A stretch of 42,267 bases of DNA, from NCBI GenBank assembly GCA_017468985.1, contig JAFUHF010000078.1, forward strand, positions 1 through 42,267, in the 5' to 3' direction. The translations under genes were made by a program, and so were the position numbers. Source of the DNA: Bacteroidaceae bacterium (lineage in GTDB: Bacteria; Bacteroidota; Bacteroidia; Bacteroidales; Bacteroidaceae). The first letter of the stretch is position 1. Each line of letters starts with the position of its first letter. Shown in pieces: positions 1-9,264 of the stretch. The notes below the pieces were generated by a model that made no database searches, was not told where the DNA came from, and saw only the letters and a list, made by a program, of their open reading frames with translations.

Positions 1-2254
1 TCATGGCGTTGTAGGCGTTGTAGAGACTGACGTTCCACGTGCGGAGCACGCCGCCCTTGAGCACTTTCCGGCGATTCACCCCCACGCTGAGGGTATGGCT
101 ACACGGCAAACGGTAGGTGTTGCGGCCGGGCACATAGTCTGGAGTGCGGACATAGCCTCCATCGGGCCGACGCTCAAGGGTGTTGTGCGTAGCCACGGTG
201 GCCGCCTCGCCGCTGTGGAACATCCACGAAAGGTCCAGGTCGGTGCGCTCGTCGAGCTTGTGGTTCAGGAGCAGATTCACCACATGACGGCGGTCGTAAG
301 TGAAGGGAAAACGCCTGCCATCGTTCACACCGCTCTCGCGGCTGAACTTTCGGTCGCTTTTCGAGAGCGTATAGGCCAGCCACCCCGTGGTGTGGCCCCA
401 TGTTTTCCGTGCCATGAGCTCCAGCCCGTAGGAACGCCCCGTGCCGGCACTTACCAGTTCCTGCCACGAACCGCTGAAACCCACGAAGCTCATGCCGTCG
501 CGATATTCCAATACGTTAGAAAGCCTCTTCACATACAGCTCGGCAGAAAGTTCCCAACCGTAGCACGGAAGCCACGTGGTGCCCACGCTGAGCTGACGGG
601 CGCGTTCAGGACGGAAACGCCGCGTAATGGGGACCCACAGGTCGGTAGGCATGGCGATGGGCATGGACGTGAGCAGATGGACGTACTGCTCCATCTCCGT
701 GTATGACGACTTGAGCATCCAACTGTCGTTCATCTGCCAGCGCAGGGAGAGACGGGGCTGGAGGGAGTGGTAACTTTTTCCTTCCACCCGGAACATGTTG
801 CCCACCAATGCCGGAAGCACCGAAAATGCGCGGCTTACCTTCCATTCATCTTCTATATATATCTGAGCCTCCGTTCCCCTATAGCGATGGGAATTGATGG
901 CGTAAGTGGTATCTTCTGCTTCAGCGTCGCCATCGCGCATGTCGGAGTGGAGCGTCATGCTCTCAGGGCGGAAGCGGTGGGCCGTGACCTGGGTGCCGAA
1001 CTCAACGCGATGATTGGGATGGGGATGGTACTCAAAGCTGAGGGCAGCCGACAAGTCGCGTATGAGCGAATGGTAGCGGCTGCTCATGTTGTCCCAATGC
1101 CATGGGGTGTATTTGGAATTGTCGTAGCTGCGCAGCGTCATGTCGTACTCGTTGTAGGCCACGGTAGTGTTGGAAAAGAGGCGTGAACTGAACACGTGGT
1201 TCCAGCGCAGCGAGCCCAGCATGTTTCCCCAGTGCATGCGGCTGCCGTAGCGTTCGTTCACCGTGTAACCACTGGAGCCGCTGTAAGAATCAGTGTAATC
1301 GCTGGTGAGTCGGTCCTGGCCCTGGTAGAGGCTCAGAAAGAGACGGTCGTGATACGAGAAACGATGGTTGAGTTTCAGGTTCAGATCGTAGAATTTGTAA
1401 CCGAACTTATCGTCGTCCGACATGAAGGGCTTCATGAGGAGGTCGATGTATGTGGTGCGCGCGGAGAAACTCATCGAAGTGTGATCCTTCCAGAGCGGTC
1501 CTTCAAGGTTGATCCGGCTCGTAAGCAAGCCCAATGAGGCTGATCCATGCCAGTGCTGCATGTTGCCATCCTTGGTGCGCACGTCGACAACCGACGAGGC
1601 ACGTCCTGCGTAGCGTGCAGGAAAGGAATTCTTGTAGAACGTCACCTTTTTCATGGCCTCGGGCGTAAATACCGAGAAAAAACCAAACAGATGGTCCACC
1701 TTATAGATTGGAACACCGTCAAGCATAATGAGATTTTCATCGCCACCACCGCCACGCACGTAGAGTCCGGCCGCGCCGTTCATGCCCGTTTGCACTCCCG
1801 GCAGTAGCTGAATGGTTCGCATCACGTCAGTTTCGCCGAGCAAAGCCGGCGTATGGCCCACCTGCTCGGCCGATAGCTCCGTCACCCCCAGACGGGCCGA
1901 CTGAAGGCTGGCCTCGGAGCGTTCTGCCCTGACCACAGCGGCACCGAGCACGGCCTTAGGCTGTAGTCCTATGTCGATCTTGGTTTCAGCCGTGAGTTTC
2001 AGTTCGCGTTTCTCGGGCAGGTAGCCCACGTAGGAATAAACCAGCCCAACCACCTCAGGAGGAAGTGAAAGCGAATAGAATCCATAGGCGTTCGTAGTTG
2101 TAACAAGGCCCGACACCGTGTCCCTTACCAATGCCCCGATGAGTGTTTCGCCCGATGCCTCGTCCCTTACATAACCGCTCACTGTGACACGTCGCTGGCC
2201 ATAGACCACAAGCTGCACCAAAAGGAGCAACGAAAAAATTACACGTCGTTTCAT
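1..2254 (-). CDS. TonB-dependent outer-membrane receptor, 3' end cut by window edge
   Basis: Reading the minus strand from ATG at 2254 gives about 751 codons open to the window edge. The N-terminus has a signal peptide (MKRRVIFSLLLLVQLVVYGQ), then a carboxypeptidase-D regulatory-like domain (VSGYVRDEASGETLIGALV, about residues 25-105), then a plug domain with RTIQLLPGVQ and LYVRGGGGDENLIMLDGVP (about 145-190). The last visible residues (WNVSLYNAYNAM) are typical of strands near the end of a 22-strand barrel, so only some tens of residues are missing. It would import a ligand across the outer membrane using TonB energy; the ligand cannot be told. No SusD partner lies on the visible side, and the plug lacks the usual SusC look, so it is better called a general CarboxypepD_reg receptor than a SusC protein. 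Confidence 0.9.
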   Translation of the reverse strand, partial: MKRRVIFSLLLLVQLVVYGQRRVTVSGYVRDEASGETLIGALVRDTVSGLVTTTNAYGFYSLSLPPEVVGLVYSYVGYLPEKRELKLTAETKIDIGLQPKAVLGAAVVRAERSEASLQSARLGVTELSAEQVGHTPALLGETDVMRTIQLLPGVQTGMNGAAGLYVRGGGGDENLIMLDGVPIYKVDHLFGFFSVFTPEAMKKVTFYKNSFPARYAGRASSVVDVRTKDGNMQHWHGSASLGLLTSRINLEGPLWKDHTSMSFSARTTYIDLLMKPFMSDDDKFGYKFYDLNLKLNHRFSYHDRLFLSLYQGQDRLTSDYTDSYSGSSGYTVNERYGSRMHWGNMLGSLRWNHVFSSRLFSNTTVAYNEYDMTLRSYDNSKYTPWHWDNMSSRYHSLIRDLSAALSFEYHPHPNHRVEFGTQVTAHRFRPESMTLHSDMRDGDAEAEDTTYAINSHRYRGTEAQIYIEDEWKVSRAFSVLPALVGNMFRVEGKSYHSLQPRLSLRWQMNDSWMLKSSYTEMEQYVHLLTSMPIAMPTDLWVPITRRFRPERARQLSVGTTWLPCYGWELSAELYVKRLSNVLEYRDGMSFVGFSGSWQELVSAGTGRSYGLELMARKTWGHTTGWLAYTLSKSDRKFSRESGVNDGRRFPFTYDRRHVVNLLLNHKLDERTDLDLSWMFHSGEAATVATHNTLERRPDGGYVRTPDYVPGRNTYRLPCSHTLSVGVNRRKVLKGGVLRTWNVSLYNAYNAM

Positions 2255-2308
2255 GCTGATACGTTTCTATTTAGCTTAAAAATTAAATGTTTCGCCAGAA
2301 AACAGACG

Positions 2309-2316
2309 CAAAAGTA
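2309..2316 (-). promoter_or_regulatory. -7 box TACTTTTG for the TonB receptor
   Basis: The minus strand reads TACTTTTGC, matching the Bacteroidota TAnnTTTG box, about 55 bases upstream of the receptor start. No clear TTTG -33 element stands at the usual spacing. The rest of the 2255-2542 gap is AT-rich and holds nothing else I can name. Confidence 0.5.
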
Positions 2317-2542
2317 CAGTTTTCTCTCAGATATCCCGTCCGAGAAAGAAACAAAATCCGTTTTTGAAGCAAAAAAATGTTCATTTTCACAAATTACATA
2401 TTTAATTCATCCACATCTGACACTCTGGCGTAAAAAAACAGGGCATTAAGTGCGCTTTGCCATTACGTCGAAATCAAAGGAGATTGCCTCAGAAGCATAA
2501 GTAGTGGCACAAACTCTCCAAGGTTTTATATTAATAGTCGCA

Positions 2543-3022
2543 CTAATACTCCGTCTTGTCCGTTTTCTCCGTCCAAAGACGGAAGGACTCTAAGGCTTCA
2601 TCGCGCAGCAATGGGATGATGGGGACGGCGCGCTCGGTAAACGGTTTCGCAAGCTCATCGTAGATGAAGTCGTCGGCGAAGCTGATCTCGGCCGCATCTC
2701 CTCGGTGGTTGCCGTAGTAGATACGATCAAGGTGCGCCCAGTAGATGGCGCCGAGACACATGGGACACGGTTCGCACGAGGTATAGATGGTGCAGCCGGA
2801 GAGGTCGAACGTGCCAAGCCGGCGGCATGCTTCGCGGATGGTCTTTACCTCGGCATGAGCCGTTGGGTCATTGTCGATAGTGACACTGTTGGAACTTCCA
2901 GCAACAATCTTTCCATCCTTAACGATAACGGCACCAAACGGGCCACCACCTCGCTTTACACTCTCATTTGCCAATCTGATGGCTTCGCGCATGAACAGGC
3001 AGTCTTGTTCTGTGATATTCAT
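2543..3022 (-). CDS. guaD: Guanine deaminase (cytidine-deaminase fold)
   Basis: This 159-residue protein has the zinc-binding signature of the CDA superfamily: HAEV (about residue 57) supplies the His ligand and catalytic Glu, and PCPMC (about 86-90) the two Cys ligands. The full-length match to the Bacillus-type guanine deaminase (GGPFGAVIVKDG near the start, TSCEPCPMCLGAIYWA, and an ending WTEKTDKTEY) separates it from TadA, which is encoded elsewhere at 12662-13096. The reaction is guanine to xanthine in the cytoplasm, a purine salvage or catabolism step. It is a single-gene unit with its own consensus promoter, divergent from dnaE. Confidence 0.88.
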   Translation of the reverse strand: MNITEQDCLFMREAIRLANESVKRGGGPFGAVIVKDGKIVAGSSNSVTIDNDPTAHAEVKTIREACRRLGTFDLSGCTIYTSCEPCPMCLGAIYWAHLDRIYYGNHRGDAAEISFADDFIYDELAKPFTERAVPIIPLLRDEALESFRLWTEKTDKTEY

Positions 3023-3060
3023 GGTTTATTTCTGTCTTTGTTATCACTCAGAATGATTTG

Positions 3061-3091
3061 CAAAGTTACGATTTAGAAAGAGACATGCAAA
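3061..3091 (-). promoter_or_regulatory. Consensus Bacteroidota promoter for guaD
   Basis: On the minus strand TTTG (3088-3091) is followed after 19 bases by TAACTTTG (3061-3068), which is the textbook -33/-7 arrangement for this phylum. The predicted transcript starts about 30 bases before the guaD ATG. Confidence 0.7.
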
Positions 3092-3276
3092 TAAAAGCGA
3101 GTTTTTCTTTGATGGACGAACGTGAGAAACTTCAAGAGTGAAGCGACTAAAATTACAATTGCAGAGAAAAAGACAAAACGTGAAAAACGATTGACGGATA
3201 AGACTTGTGTGGGTGGAATAAAACATTAAGGTAAAAGTATTGAAAATAGAGGATGGTGTGTATTGGAATAAATTAC

Positions 3277-3284
3277 TACCTTTG
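3277..3284 (+). promoter_or_regulatory. -7 box TACCTTTG for dnaE
   Basis: TACCTTTG matches TAnnTTTG and lies 22 bases before the dnaE start, so the leader is very short. No good -33 TTTG is seen. Confidence 0.5.
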
Positions 3285-3306
3285 TACGCAAAGACGACAA
3301 TGAGAA

Positions 3307-6300
3307 ATGGAAGATTTTGTACATCTGCACGTTCATACGCAATACTCCATCCTTGATGGACAAAGCGCTATACCCAAGTTGGTAGACAAGGCACTGAAGG
3401 ACCACATGCGTGGCATGGCCGTTACCGACCATGGCAACATGATGGGCATCAAAGAATTCTATAACTACACTAAGAAGAAGAAAGGTGGAGCAAAAGACAA
3501 CCTAAAACTTTGGAAAGGCATCAGAGAAAGCCTCACAAACGATGAAGGAAAGCTTCCGGAACTCCAGAAGGAACACAAAGAACTGATCGGGAAGAAAGCC
3601 GACGAAGTCATTACTCTCTGCGATAAAAAGATAGCAGCGGCTGAGGAGATACTGCGCTTCAAACCCATCTTTGGTTGCGAGATGTACGTAGCTCATCGTA
3701 GAAAGAGCGATCGCAATGGCAGGGAAGACCAGTCAGGTTGGCACCTCATCGTGCTGGCAAAAAACGAAAAGGGCTATCACAACCTCATCAAGCTGGTGTC
3801 AAGAGCATGGACCGACGGCTTCTATATGCGTCCACGTACCGACCACGAAGATCTGGAACACTACAAAGAGGGACTAATCGTGGCCTCAGCGTGCCTTGGC
3901 GGAGAAATACCCCAATACATTCTGAAAGGAGAATTGGCAGCCGCAGAAAAGTCTGTAGCATGGTTTAAGAATACGTTTGGCCGAGACTTTTATCTGGAGC
4001 TGCAACGGCATAAAGTAAAGGATCCTGCTCAGAGAGCCAATAGAGAAACCTATCCTGCTCAGCAGAAAGTAAACACAGTGCTTCTGGAACTGGCTAAGAA
4101 ATATGACGTCAAACTGATCTGCACTAACGACTGCCACTTTGTGGATGAAGAAAACGCAGAAGCCCACGACCGACTGATCTGTCTCAGTACAAACCGCGAT
4201 TTAGACGACCCCAACCGTATGCTCTACTCCAAGCAGGAGTGGTTCAAGACACGCGAAGAGATGAACGAGGTATTTGCTGACGTACCGGAAGCATTGAGCA
4301 ATACGTGCGTCATCTGCGACGAGGTAGAAGAATATAGTATTGACCACGGACCCATTATGCCTAATTTCGACATTCCCAAAGACTTTGGTACGGAAGAAGA
4401 ATATAGGCAGAAATTCTCCGAGCAAGAATTGTTTGACGAATTTACGCGCGACGAGAATGGGCAAGTTACGTGCAGCGAGGAAGAAGGGCGGAAGAAGATA
4501 GAAAAACTCGGAGGCTATGAAAAGTTGTACCGCATAAAACTTGAGGCCGACTATTTGGCAAAATTGGCATACGAGGGTGCAAAGGAGCGATATGGTGAGC
4601 CACTGAGCAAGGAGATAGATGACCGCATCCGCTTCGAGCTGCACGTAATGAAGACGATGGGCTTCCCTGGCTACTTCCTGATCGTACAAGACTATATCAA
4701 CGTAGCACGTAAGGAACTTGACGTTTCCGTAGGTCCTGGACGTGGTTCGGCGGCAGGATCGGCCGTGGCCTATTGCTTAGGCATTACCCAGATAGACCCT
4801 ATTAAATACGACCTTCTGTTTGAACGATTCCTGAATCCCGACCGTATATCATTGCCGGATATTGACGTAGACTTCGATGACGACGGCCGCGGCAGGGTGC
4901 TTGATTGGGTAACGAAAAAGTATGGCGAAGAAAAAGTGGCCCACATCATTACGTATGGCACGATGGCCACGAAACTGGCCATAAAGGATGTTGCACGTGT
5001 TGAAAAACTGCCGCTGTCAGAGAGTAACCGTTTGTGTAAGGCGATTCCCGACAAATTACCCGAAGGACCAGACGGAAAAGTTCCCAAGATGAACTTACCG
5101 AATGCCATTGCAGCCGTACCGGAACTGCGTGAAGCCGAATCGTCAGACAATCCGCTGCTAAGAGAGACCATAAAGTATGCCAAAATGCTGGAAGGCAACA
5201 TCAGAAATACCGGAGTACATGCCTGCGGTACCATCATTTGCCGCGATGACATCTCCGACTGGGTGCCTGTCAGTACAGCCGATGACAAAGAAACTGGCGA
5301 AAAACTGAGGTGTACACAATATGAAGGTTCGGTGATTGAGGAGACAGGGCTTATAAAGATGGACTTCCTCGGGCTAAAGACGCTGTCCATTCTGCGCGAA
5401 GCCATATTCAACATCAAGAAAAGTTTAAACATTGACATTGATCTTGACAAGTTGCCCTTAGACGATCCGGCCACCTATCAGCTCTTCTGCGACGGAAAGA
5501 CCATCGGCACTTTCCAGTTTGAATCAACAGGTATGCAAAAGTACCTGCGCGAACTGCAACCTTCCACCTTCGAAGACCTCATTGCAATGAATGCCCTCTA
5601 TCGTCCGGGCCCCATGCAATACATTCCGCAGTTCATCAACCGCAAGCACGGCAAGGAAGTCATCAGTTACGACCTGCCCTGCATGGAGAAATACCTGAAG
5701 GAAACCTACGGAATCACCGTGTATCAGGAGCAAGTGATGTTGCTCTCGCGTCTAATAGCCGACTTTACGCGCGGCGAAAGCGACACTCTCCGAAAAGCCA
5801 TGGGTAAGAAGCAGATCGATAAACTGAACCATTTGCATCCCAAATTTATTGAAGGAGGAAAGAAGAATGGCTACGACGAAACAACGCTCAACAAAATATG
5901 GAAAGACTGGGAGTCGTTTGCCTCGTATGCCTTCAACAAGAGCCACGCCACATGCTATTCGTGGGTAGCTTACCAAACCGCTTACCTGAAAGCCAACTTT
6001 CCACCGCAGTACATGGCCGCCGTGATGAGCCGAAGCTTGGATAACATCACCGACATCACCAAACTGATGGATGAATGCAAGGCGATGGGCATACAGACGC
6101 TGATTCCCGATGTGAACGAAAGCAACATCAAGTTCAGCGTAAACAACCAGAACAACATCCGCTTCGGAATGGGTGGCATCAAAGGCGTAGGTGCTGCCGC
6201 CGTAGATTGCATTGTGAAAGAACGTGAACAAAACGGATTATACAAAGACTACTACGACCTGGTAGAAAGAATAGACCTATCCACCTGCAACAAGCGAGTC

Positions 6301-7167
6301 ATCGAAAACTTGATTCTGGCAGGAGCTTTTGACTGTTTTGGGCTGGCACGCGAGCAATACTTTGAGGTAACCAACGCGGAAACATTCCTCGAATCCCTGT
6401 TTGCCTATGGGCAGACCTTCCAGAAAGACAAACTCTATAACTCGAACACGCTGTTTGGCGACATGGAGGCATTTGAAATCACCAAACCCATGCCCCAGTC
6501 AACTTACAGAAAATGGACCACGCTTGACAAACTCAACAAGGAGCGCAATCTGATAGGCATCTACCTTTCGGCCCATCCGCTGGATCCTTACAAAGTGGTA
6601 CTGTCGAAGATGTGTACACTCAAGTGCAACCAGTTGCAGGATGATCCGGCCACCTTTGCCAATCAGGAGCTCATGTTTGGAGGCATCGTGACCAATGTGC
6701 GCGAGGGCGTTACCCAACGCAACACAGCTTTCGGCATCGTGAAGATGGAAGACTATTCCGGACAAGGAGAACTGGCCCTCTTCGGAGATGACTGGAGCAC
6801 TTACCGCAACTTGTTTGTCGAGGGCAATGCCCTATTCATCACCGCAGCCTCAATACCCAAAAGATGGAATGCGTCGCAGTTTGAGATAAAAATACAAAGA
6901 GTGGAATTTTTAGCCGACATCAAAGACAATAACATACAAAAGATCACCATCAAAGGCAACATAGATGCCTTCACCGGATTTGTATGCAATGATTTGCTCA
7001 AATGTTTCAGCAATAACAGAGGCAATACGGCTGTCTACTTCCACATCGTTGACAAGGATAACAATGTACAAATCAACCTCAAGTCGCAGAGCATCAAGAT
7101 TGACATGAGCAAAGAAGTGGTTGACTGCCTGGACCATTTTGCTGACATTGAATATGCTATCAATTAA
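3307..7167 (+). CDS. dnaE: DNA polymerase III alpha subunit
   Basis: This is a 1286-residue replicative polymerase of the DnaE class. The N-terminal PHP domain starts with VHLHVHTQYS (residues 5-14) and AVTDHGNMMG. The palm domain shows GPGRGSAAGS (about 477) and the catalytic aspartates in PDIDVDF (about 517-523), followed by YRPGPM in the fingers region. The C-terminal part has helix-hairpin-helix and OB-fold regions (FGGIVTNVREG, about 1120). Between the first PHP motifs and GCEMYVA there is a lysine- and glutamate-rich insert of about 60 residues, predicted helical, that is absent from the E. coli protein; I believe related Bacteroidota share it. The start at 3307 is preferred because a nearby ATG at 3300 is out of frame. 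The next gene, trxA, has its own promoter. Confidence 0.98.
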   Translation: MEDFVHLHVHTQYSILDGQSAIPKLVDKALKDHMRGMAVTDHGNMMGIKEFYNYTKKKKGGAKDNLKLWKGIRESLTNDEGKLPELQKEHKELIGKKADEVITLCDKKIAAAEEILRFKPIFGCEMYVAHRRKSDRNGREDQSGWHLIVLAKNEKGYHNLIKLVSRAWTDGFYMRPRTDHEDLEHYKEGLIVASACLGGEIPQYILKGELAAAEKSVAWFKNTFGRDFYLELQRHKVKDPAQRANRETYPAQQKVNTVLLELAKKYDVKLICTNDCHFVDEENAEAHDRLICLSTNRDLDDPNRMLYSKQEWFKTREEMNEVFADVPEALSNTCVICDEVEEYSIDHGPIMPNFDIPKDFGTEEEYRQKFSEQELFDEFTRDENGQVTCSEEEGRKKIEKLGGYEKLYRIKLEADYLAKLAYEGAKERYGEPLSKEIDDRIRFELHVMKTMGFPGYFLIVQDYINVARKELDVSVGPGRGSAAGSAVAYCLGITQIDPIKYDLLFERFLNPDRISLPDIDVDFDDDGRGRVLDWVTKKYGEEKVAHIITYGTMATKLAIKDVARVEKLPLSESNRLCKAIPDKLPEGPDGKVPKMNLPNAIAAVPELREAESSDNPLLRETIKYAKMLEGNIRNTGVHACGTIICRDDISDWVPVSTADDKETGEKLRCTQYEGSVIEETGLIKMDFLGLKTLSILREAIFNIKKSLNIDIDLDKLPLDDPATYQLFCDGKTIGTFQFESTGMQKYLRELQPSTFEDLIAMNALYRPGPMQYIPQFINRKHGKEVISYDLPCMEKYLKETYGITVYQEQVMLLSRLIADFTRGESDTLRKAMGKKQIDKLNHLHPKFIEGGKKNGYDETTLNKIWKDWESFASYAFNKSHATCYSWVAYQTAYLKANFPPQYMAAVMSRSLDNITDITKLMDECKAMGIQTLIPDVNESNIKFSVNNQNNIRFGMGGIKGVGAAAVDCIVKEREQNGLYKDYYDLVERIDLSTCNKRVIENLILAGAFDCFGLAREQYFEVTNAETFLESLFAYGQTFQKDKLYNSNTLFGDMEAFEITKPMPQSTYRKWTTLDKLNKERNLIGIYLSAHPLDPYKVVLSKMCTLKCNQLQDDPATFANQELMFGGIVTNVREGVTQRNTAFGIVKMEDYSGQGELALFGDDWSTYRNLFVEGNALFITAASIPKRWNASQFEIKIQRVEFLADIKDNNIQKITIKGNIDAFTGFVCNDLLKCFSNNRGNTAVYFHIVDKDNNVQINLKSQSIKIDMSKEVVDCLDHFADIEYAIN

Positions 7168-7201
7168 GTTTCAGGAGAATTAAAAGATTTATGCCCGAAA
7201 C

Positions 7202-7233
7202 TTTGAGTAAAAGAGAAATTTTATGTTACTTTG
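7202..7233 (+). promoter_or_regulatory. Promoter for trxA
   Basis: TTTG (7202-7205), a 20-base spacer and TTACTTTG (7226-7233), one mismatch from TAnnTTTG. The predicted leader is about 40 bases. Confidence 0.6.
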
Positions 7234-7278
7234 CAGATGAAAAGTAATACCCTTAACAAGTAATTCAGACAACAAAAA

Positions 7279-7593
7279 ATGGAAATAGAATTCACAGACC
7301 AGAATTTCGCTGAGTATGTAGCTCAGGACAAACCCATATTAGTAGATTTCTATGCCGTATGGTGCGGCCCTTGCAAAAAGATGGCACCAACCGTTGAAGC
7401 CCTGGCCGAGAAATACGAAGGACAGGCAATTATCGGAAAACTTGACGTTGACGATAACCCTGAAGTCACGGCACGCTTTGGCATACGCAACATCCCCACC
7501 CTTCTTTTCATCAAGAACGGGCAGGTGGTCGACAAGTCGGTAGGAGCCATTCCTGCATCAGAAGTAGAGACCAAGTTACAGGCATTACTCTGA
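7279..7593 (+). CDS. trxA: Thioredoxin
   Basis: This 104-residue protein is the normal length for thioredoxin and carries the redox-active WCGPCKK motif (about residues 29-35) in the usual context DFYAVWCGPC. The cis-proline loop is seen in IRNIPTLLF (about 72-80). There is no signal peptide, so it acts in the cytoplasm as a general disulfide reductase with thioredoxin reductase (not in the window). It lies between dnaE and frr on the same strand, with its own promoter. Confidence 0.96.
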   Translation: MEIEFTDQNFAEYVAQDKPILVDFYAVWCGPCKKMAPTVEALAEKYEGQAIIGKLDVDDNPEVTARFGIRNIPTLLFIKNGQVVDKSVGAIPASEVETKLQALL

Positions 7594-7661
7594 ATCAGAA
7601 TGCACCCCGATGCCCGTTCAGGGTAATTCGTTTAGTCAATAACCCCCCAATTATCATAATT

Positions 7662-8222
7662 ATGTTCGACGTAAAACAGTGTTTGCAAGATTGCGAAGAG
7701 AAGATGGAGATGGCTGCCATGTATTTGGAAGATGAACTGTCGCACATCCGCGCAGGCAAGGCCAATATTCATCTGGTGGATGGCATCAGAGTCAATTCCT
7801 ACGGTTCCATGGTTCCGCTGAATAACGTTTCCGCCATTACAACCCCCGATGCTCGTACCATTGCCATCAAGCCCTGGGACAAATCCATGTTTCGAATCAT
7901 AGAAAAAGCCATCATGGATTCGGACATCGGCATTACGCCCGAGAGCAATGGCGAGATCATTCGTTTAGCCATCCCTGCTCTTACCGAAGAACGCCGCCGT
8001 CAGATCTCCAAACAGTGCGGTAAGTCGGGTGAGCAGGCCAAGATCAGCGTGCGCAACGTGAGGCGCGACGGCATCGACAAACTGAAGAAGGCCATCAAGG
8101 ACGGGCTCAGCGAAGATAACGAGAAAGATGCAGAAGCAGAACTGCAGAAACTTCACGATAAGTTTGTAAAGCGCATTGATGAAATCCTTGCCAAGAAAGA
8201 CAAGGAGATCATGACCGTGTAA
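7662..8222 (+). CDS. frr: Ribosome recycling factor
   Basis: This 186-residue protein is the usual length for RRF. It has the conserved LSHIRAGKANIHLVDGIRV region near the N-terminus, PWDKSMFRIIEKAI in domain II, and the long helical EERRRQISKQ...VRNVRRDGIDKLKK segment at about 110-150. With EF-G it splits post-termination ribosomes. In many Bacteroidota frr is next to rsgA and near pyrH, as here. A strong hairpin followed by T residues lies just after it, so it probably ends the trxA-frr transcript. Confidence 0.96.
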   Translation: MFDVKQCLQDCEEKMEMAAMYLEDELSHIRAGKANIHLVDGIRVNSYGSMVPLNNVSAITTPDARTIAIKPWDKSMFRIIEKAIMDSDIGITPESNGEIIRLAIPALTEERRRQISKQCGKSGEQAKISVRNVRRDGIDKLKKAIKDGLSEDNEKDAEAELQKLHDKFVKRIDEILAKKDKEIMTV

Positions 8223-8248
8223 GCCTCCCTGCGCTATTCATGCCAAAC

Positions 8249-8316
8249 TCCACAGACTATGCTTGATGAAGCATGCATTTTTGAAGAAGCACGTCAATTG
8301 TAGTCTGTGGATTTTT
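8249..8316 (+). terminator. Hairpin with 11-bp stem after frr; possible terminator and repeat element
   Basis: TCCACAGACTA (8249-8259) pairs perfectly with TAGTCTGTGGA (8301-8311), followed by TTTTTA. The 41-base loop contains a smaller stem, TGCTT-gatg-AAGCA (8260-8273). It can end frr transcription before rsgA. The arms are nearly the same as those of the hairpin at 24738-24808, so it may belong to a dispersed hairpin family. Confidence 0.6.
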
Positions 8317-8325
8317 AGCAAATAA

Positions 8326-9258
8326 ATGAAAGGTGTAGTCGTAAAAAACACAGGGAGTTGGTATGAAGTGCTGAGTGACGGAGGCACTATCGTTCCCTGC
8401 AAGATAAAAGGAAATTTCAGGCTTCGTGGAATCCGAAGCACCAATCCTATTGCCGTAGGCGACCATGTGGCTTATATTCTCAACACGGAGGGCACGGCAT
8501 TCATCTCTGAAATAGAGGATCGCCGCAACTATATCATACGCCGCGCCTCCAATCTATCGAAGCAGAGCCATATCCTTGCCGCCAATCTGGACCAGGTAGT
8601 GCTCGTCATCACGCTCAAGCATCCCGAAACGTCTACCACCTTCATCGACCGCTTTCTCGCTTCAGCCGAAGCCTACCGCATTCCGGCCATTCTCATGTTC
8701 AACAAGTCCGACCTACTTGACGATGAGGACCTAAAGCGCGTGGAAGAACTCATGCACCTCTATCAGGCAATGGGATATACCAGCCTGCTTACTTCTGTGC
8801 AACAAGCCACGGGGCTCTCCACCCTGCCCCAGTTGCTCCAAGGCAAGGTCAATCTGATTGCCGGCCATTCGGGAGTGGGAAAGTCGGCACTGCTCAACTT
8901 CCTCATTCCCGGGCTCAACACGCGTACCGCCCCCATTTCAGCGGCTCACGATGCCGGAATGCATACCACCACATTCAGCCAAATGTTCCAACTACCATTC
9001 GGCGGTGTTGCCATTGACATTCCTGGCGTGAAAGGCTTTGGTACTTTCGACTTCGACAAGCACGAAGTTTCGCATTTCTTCAGGGAAATATTCCAAACAG
9101 GTCTGGAATGCCGTTATTCCGACTGCATGCATTTGGGAGAGCCCCACTGCGCCGTCAGGGAAGCCGTGGAAGAAGGCATCATAGCCAAGAGCCGCTATGC
9201 TTCCTACCTGAGCATGCTGGGGGACCAGGATGAATCAAAATACAGAGAAGCTTACTAA
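8326..9258 (+). CDS. rsgA: Small ribosomal subunit biogenesis GTPase RsgA
   Basis: This 310-residue circularly permuted GTPase has its motifs in the order G4-G1-G3: NKSD (about 126), P-loop GHSGVGKS (about 180) and DIPG (about 231). An N-terminal OB fold precedes them, and a C-terminal zinc knuckle C-x5-C-x-H-x5-C (CRYSDCMH..HC, about 261-274) follows. It helps late maturation of the 30S subunit in the cytoplasm. Its stop lies 6 bases from the convergent porT-like gene. Confidence 0.96.
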   Translation: MKGVVVKNTGSWYEVLSDGGTIVPCKIKGNFRLRGIRSTNPIAVGDHVAYILNTEGTAFISEIEDRRNYIIRRASNLSKQSHILAANLDQVVLVITLKHPETSTTFIDRFLASAEAYRIPAILMFNKSDLLDDEDLKRVEELMHLYQAMGYTSLLTSVQQATGLSTLPQLLQGKVNLIAGHSGVGKSALLNFLIPGLNTRTAPISAAHDAGMHTTTFSQMFQLPFGGVAIDIPGVKGFGTFDFDKHEVSHFFREIFQTGLECRYSDCMHLGEPHCAVREAVEEGIIAKSRYASYLSMLGDQDESKYREAY

Positions 9259-9264
9259 AACCTG

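Noticed and set aside
1-2254. SusC-type receptor of a polysaccharide locus
   Set aside because: No SusD gene on the visible side and the length and plug pattern fit general CarboxypepD_reg receptors better; the downstream side is outside the window, so this stays open.
2543-3022. A second tadA
   Set aside because: The HAEV motif and C-terminal half match guanine deaminase; tadA is at 12662-13096.
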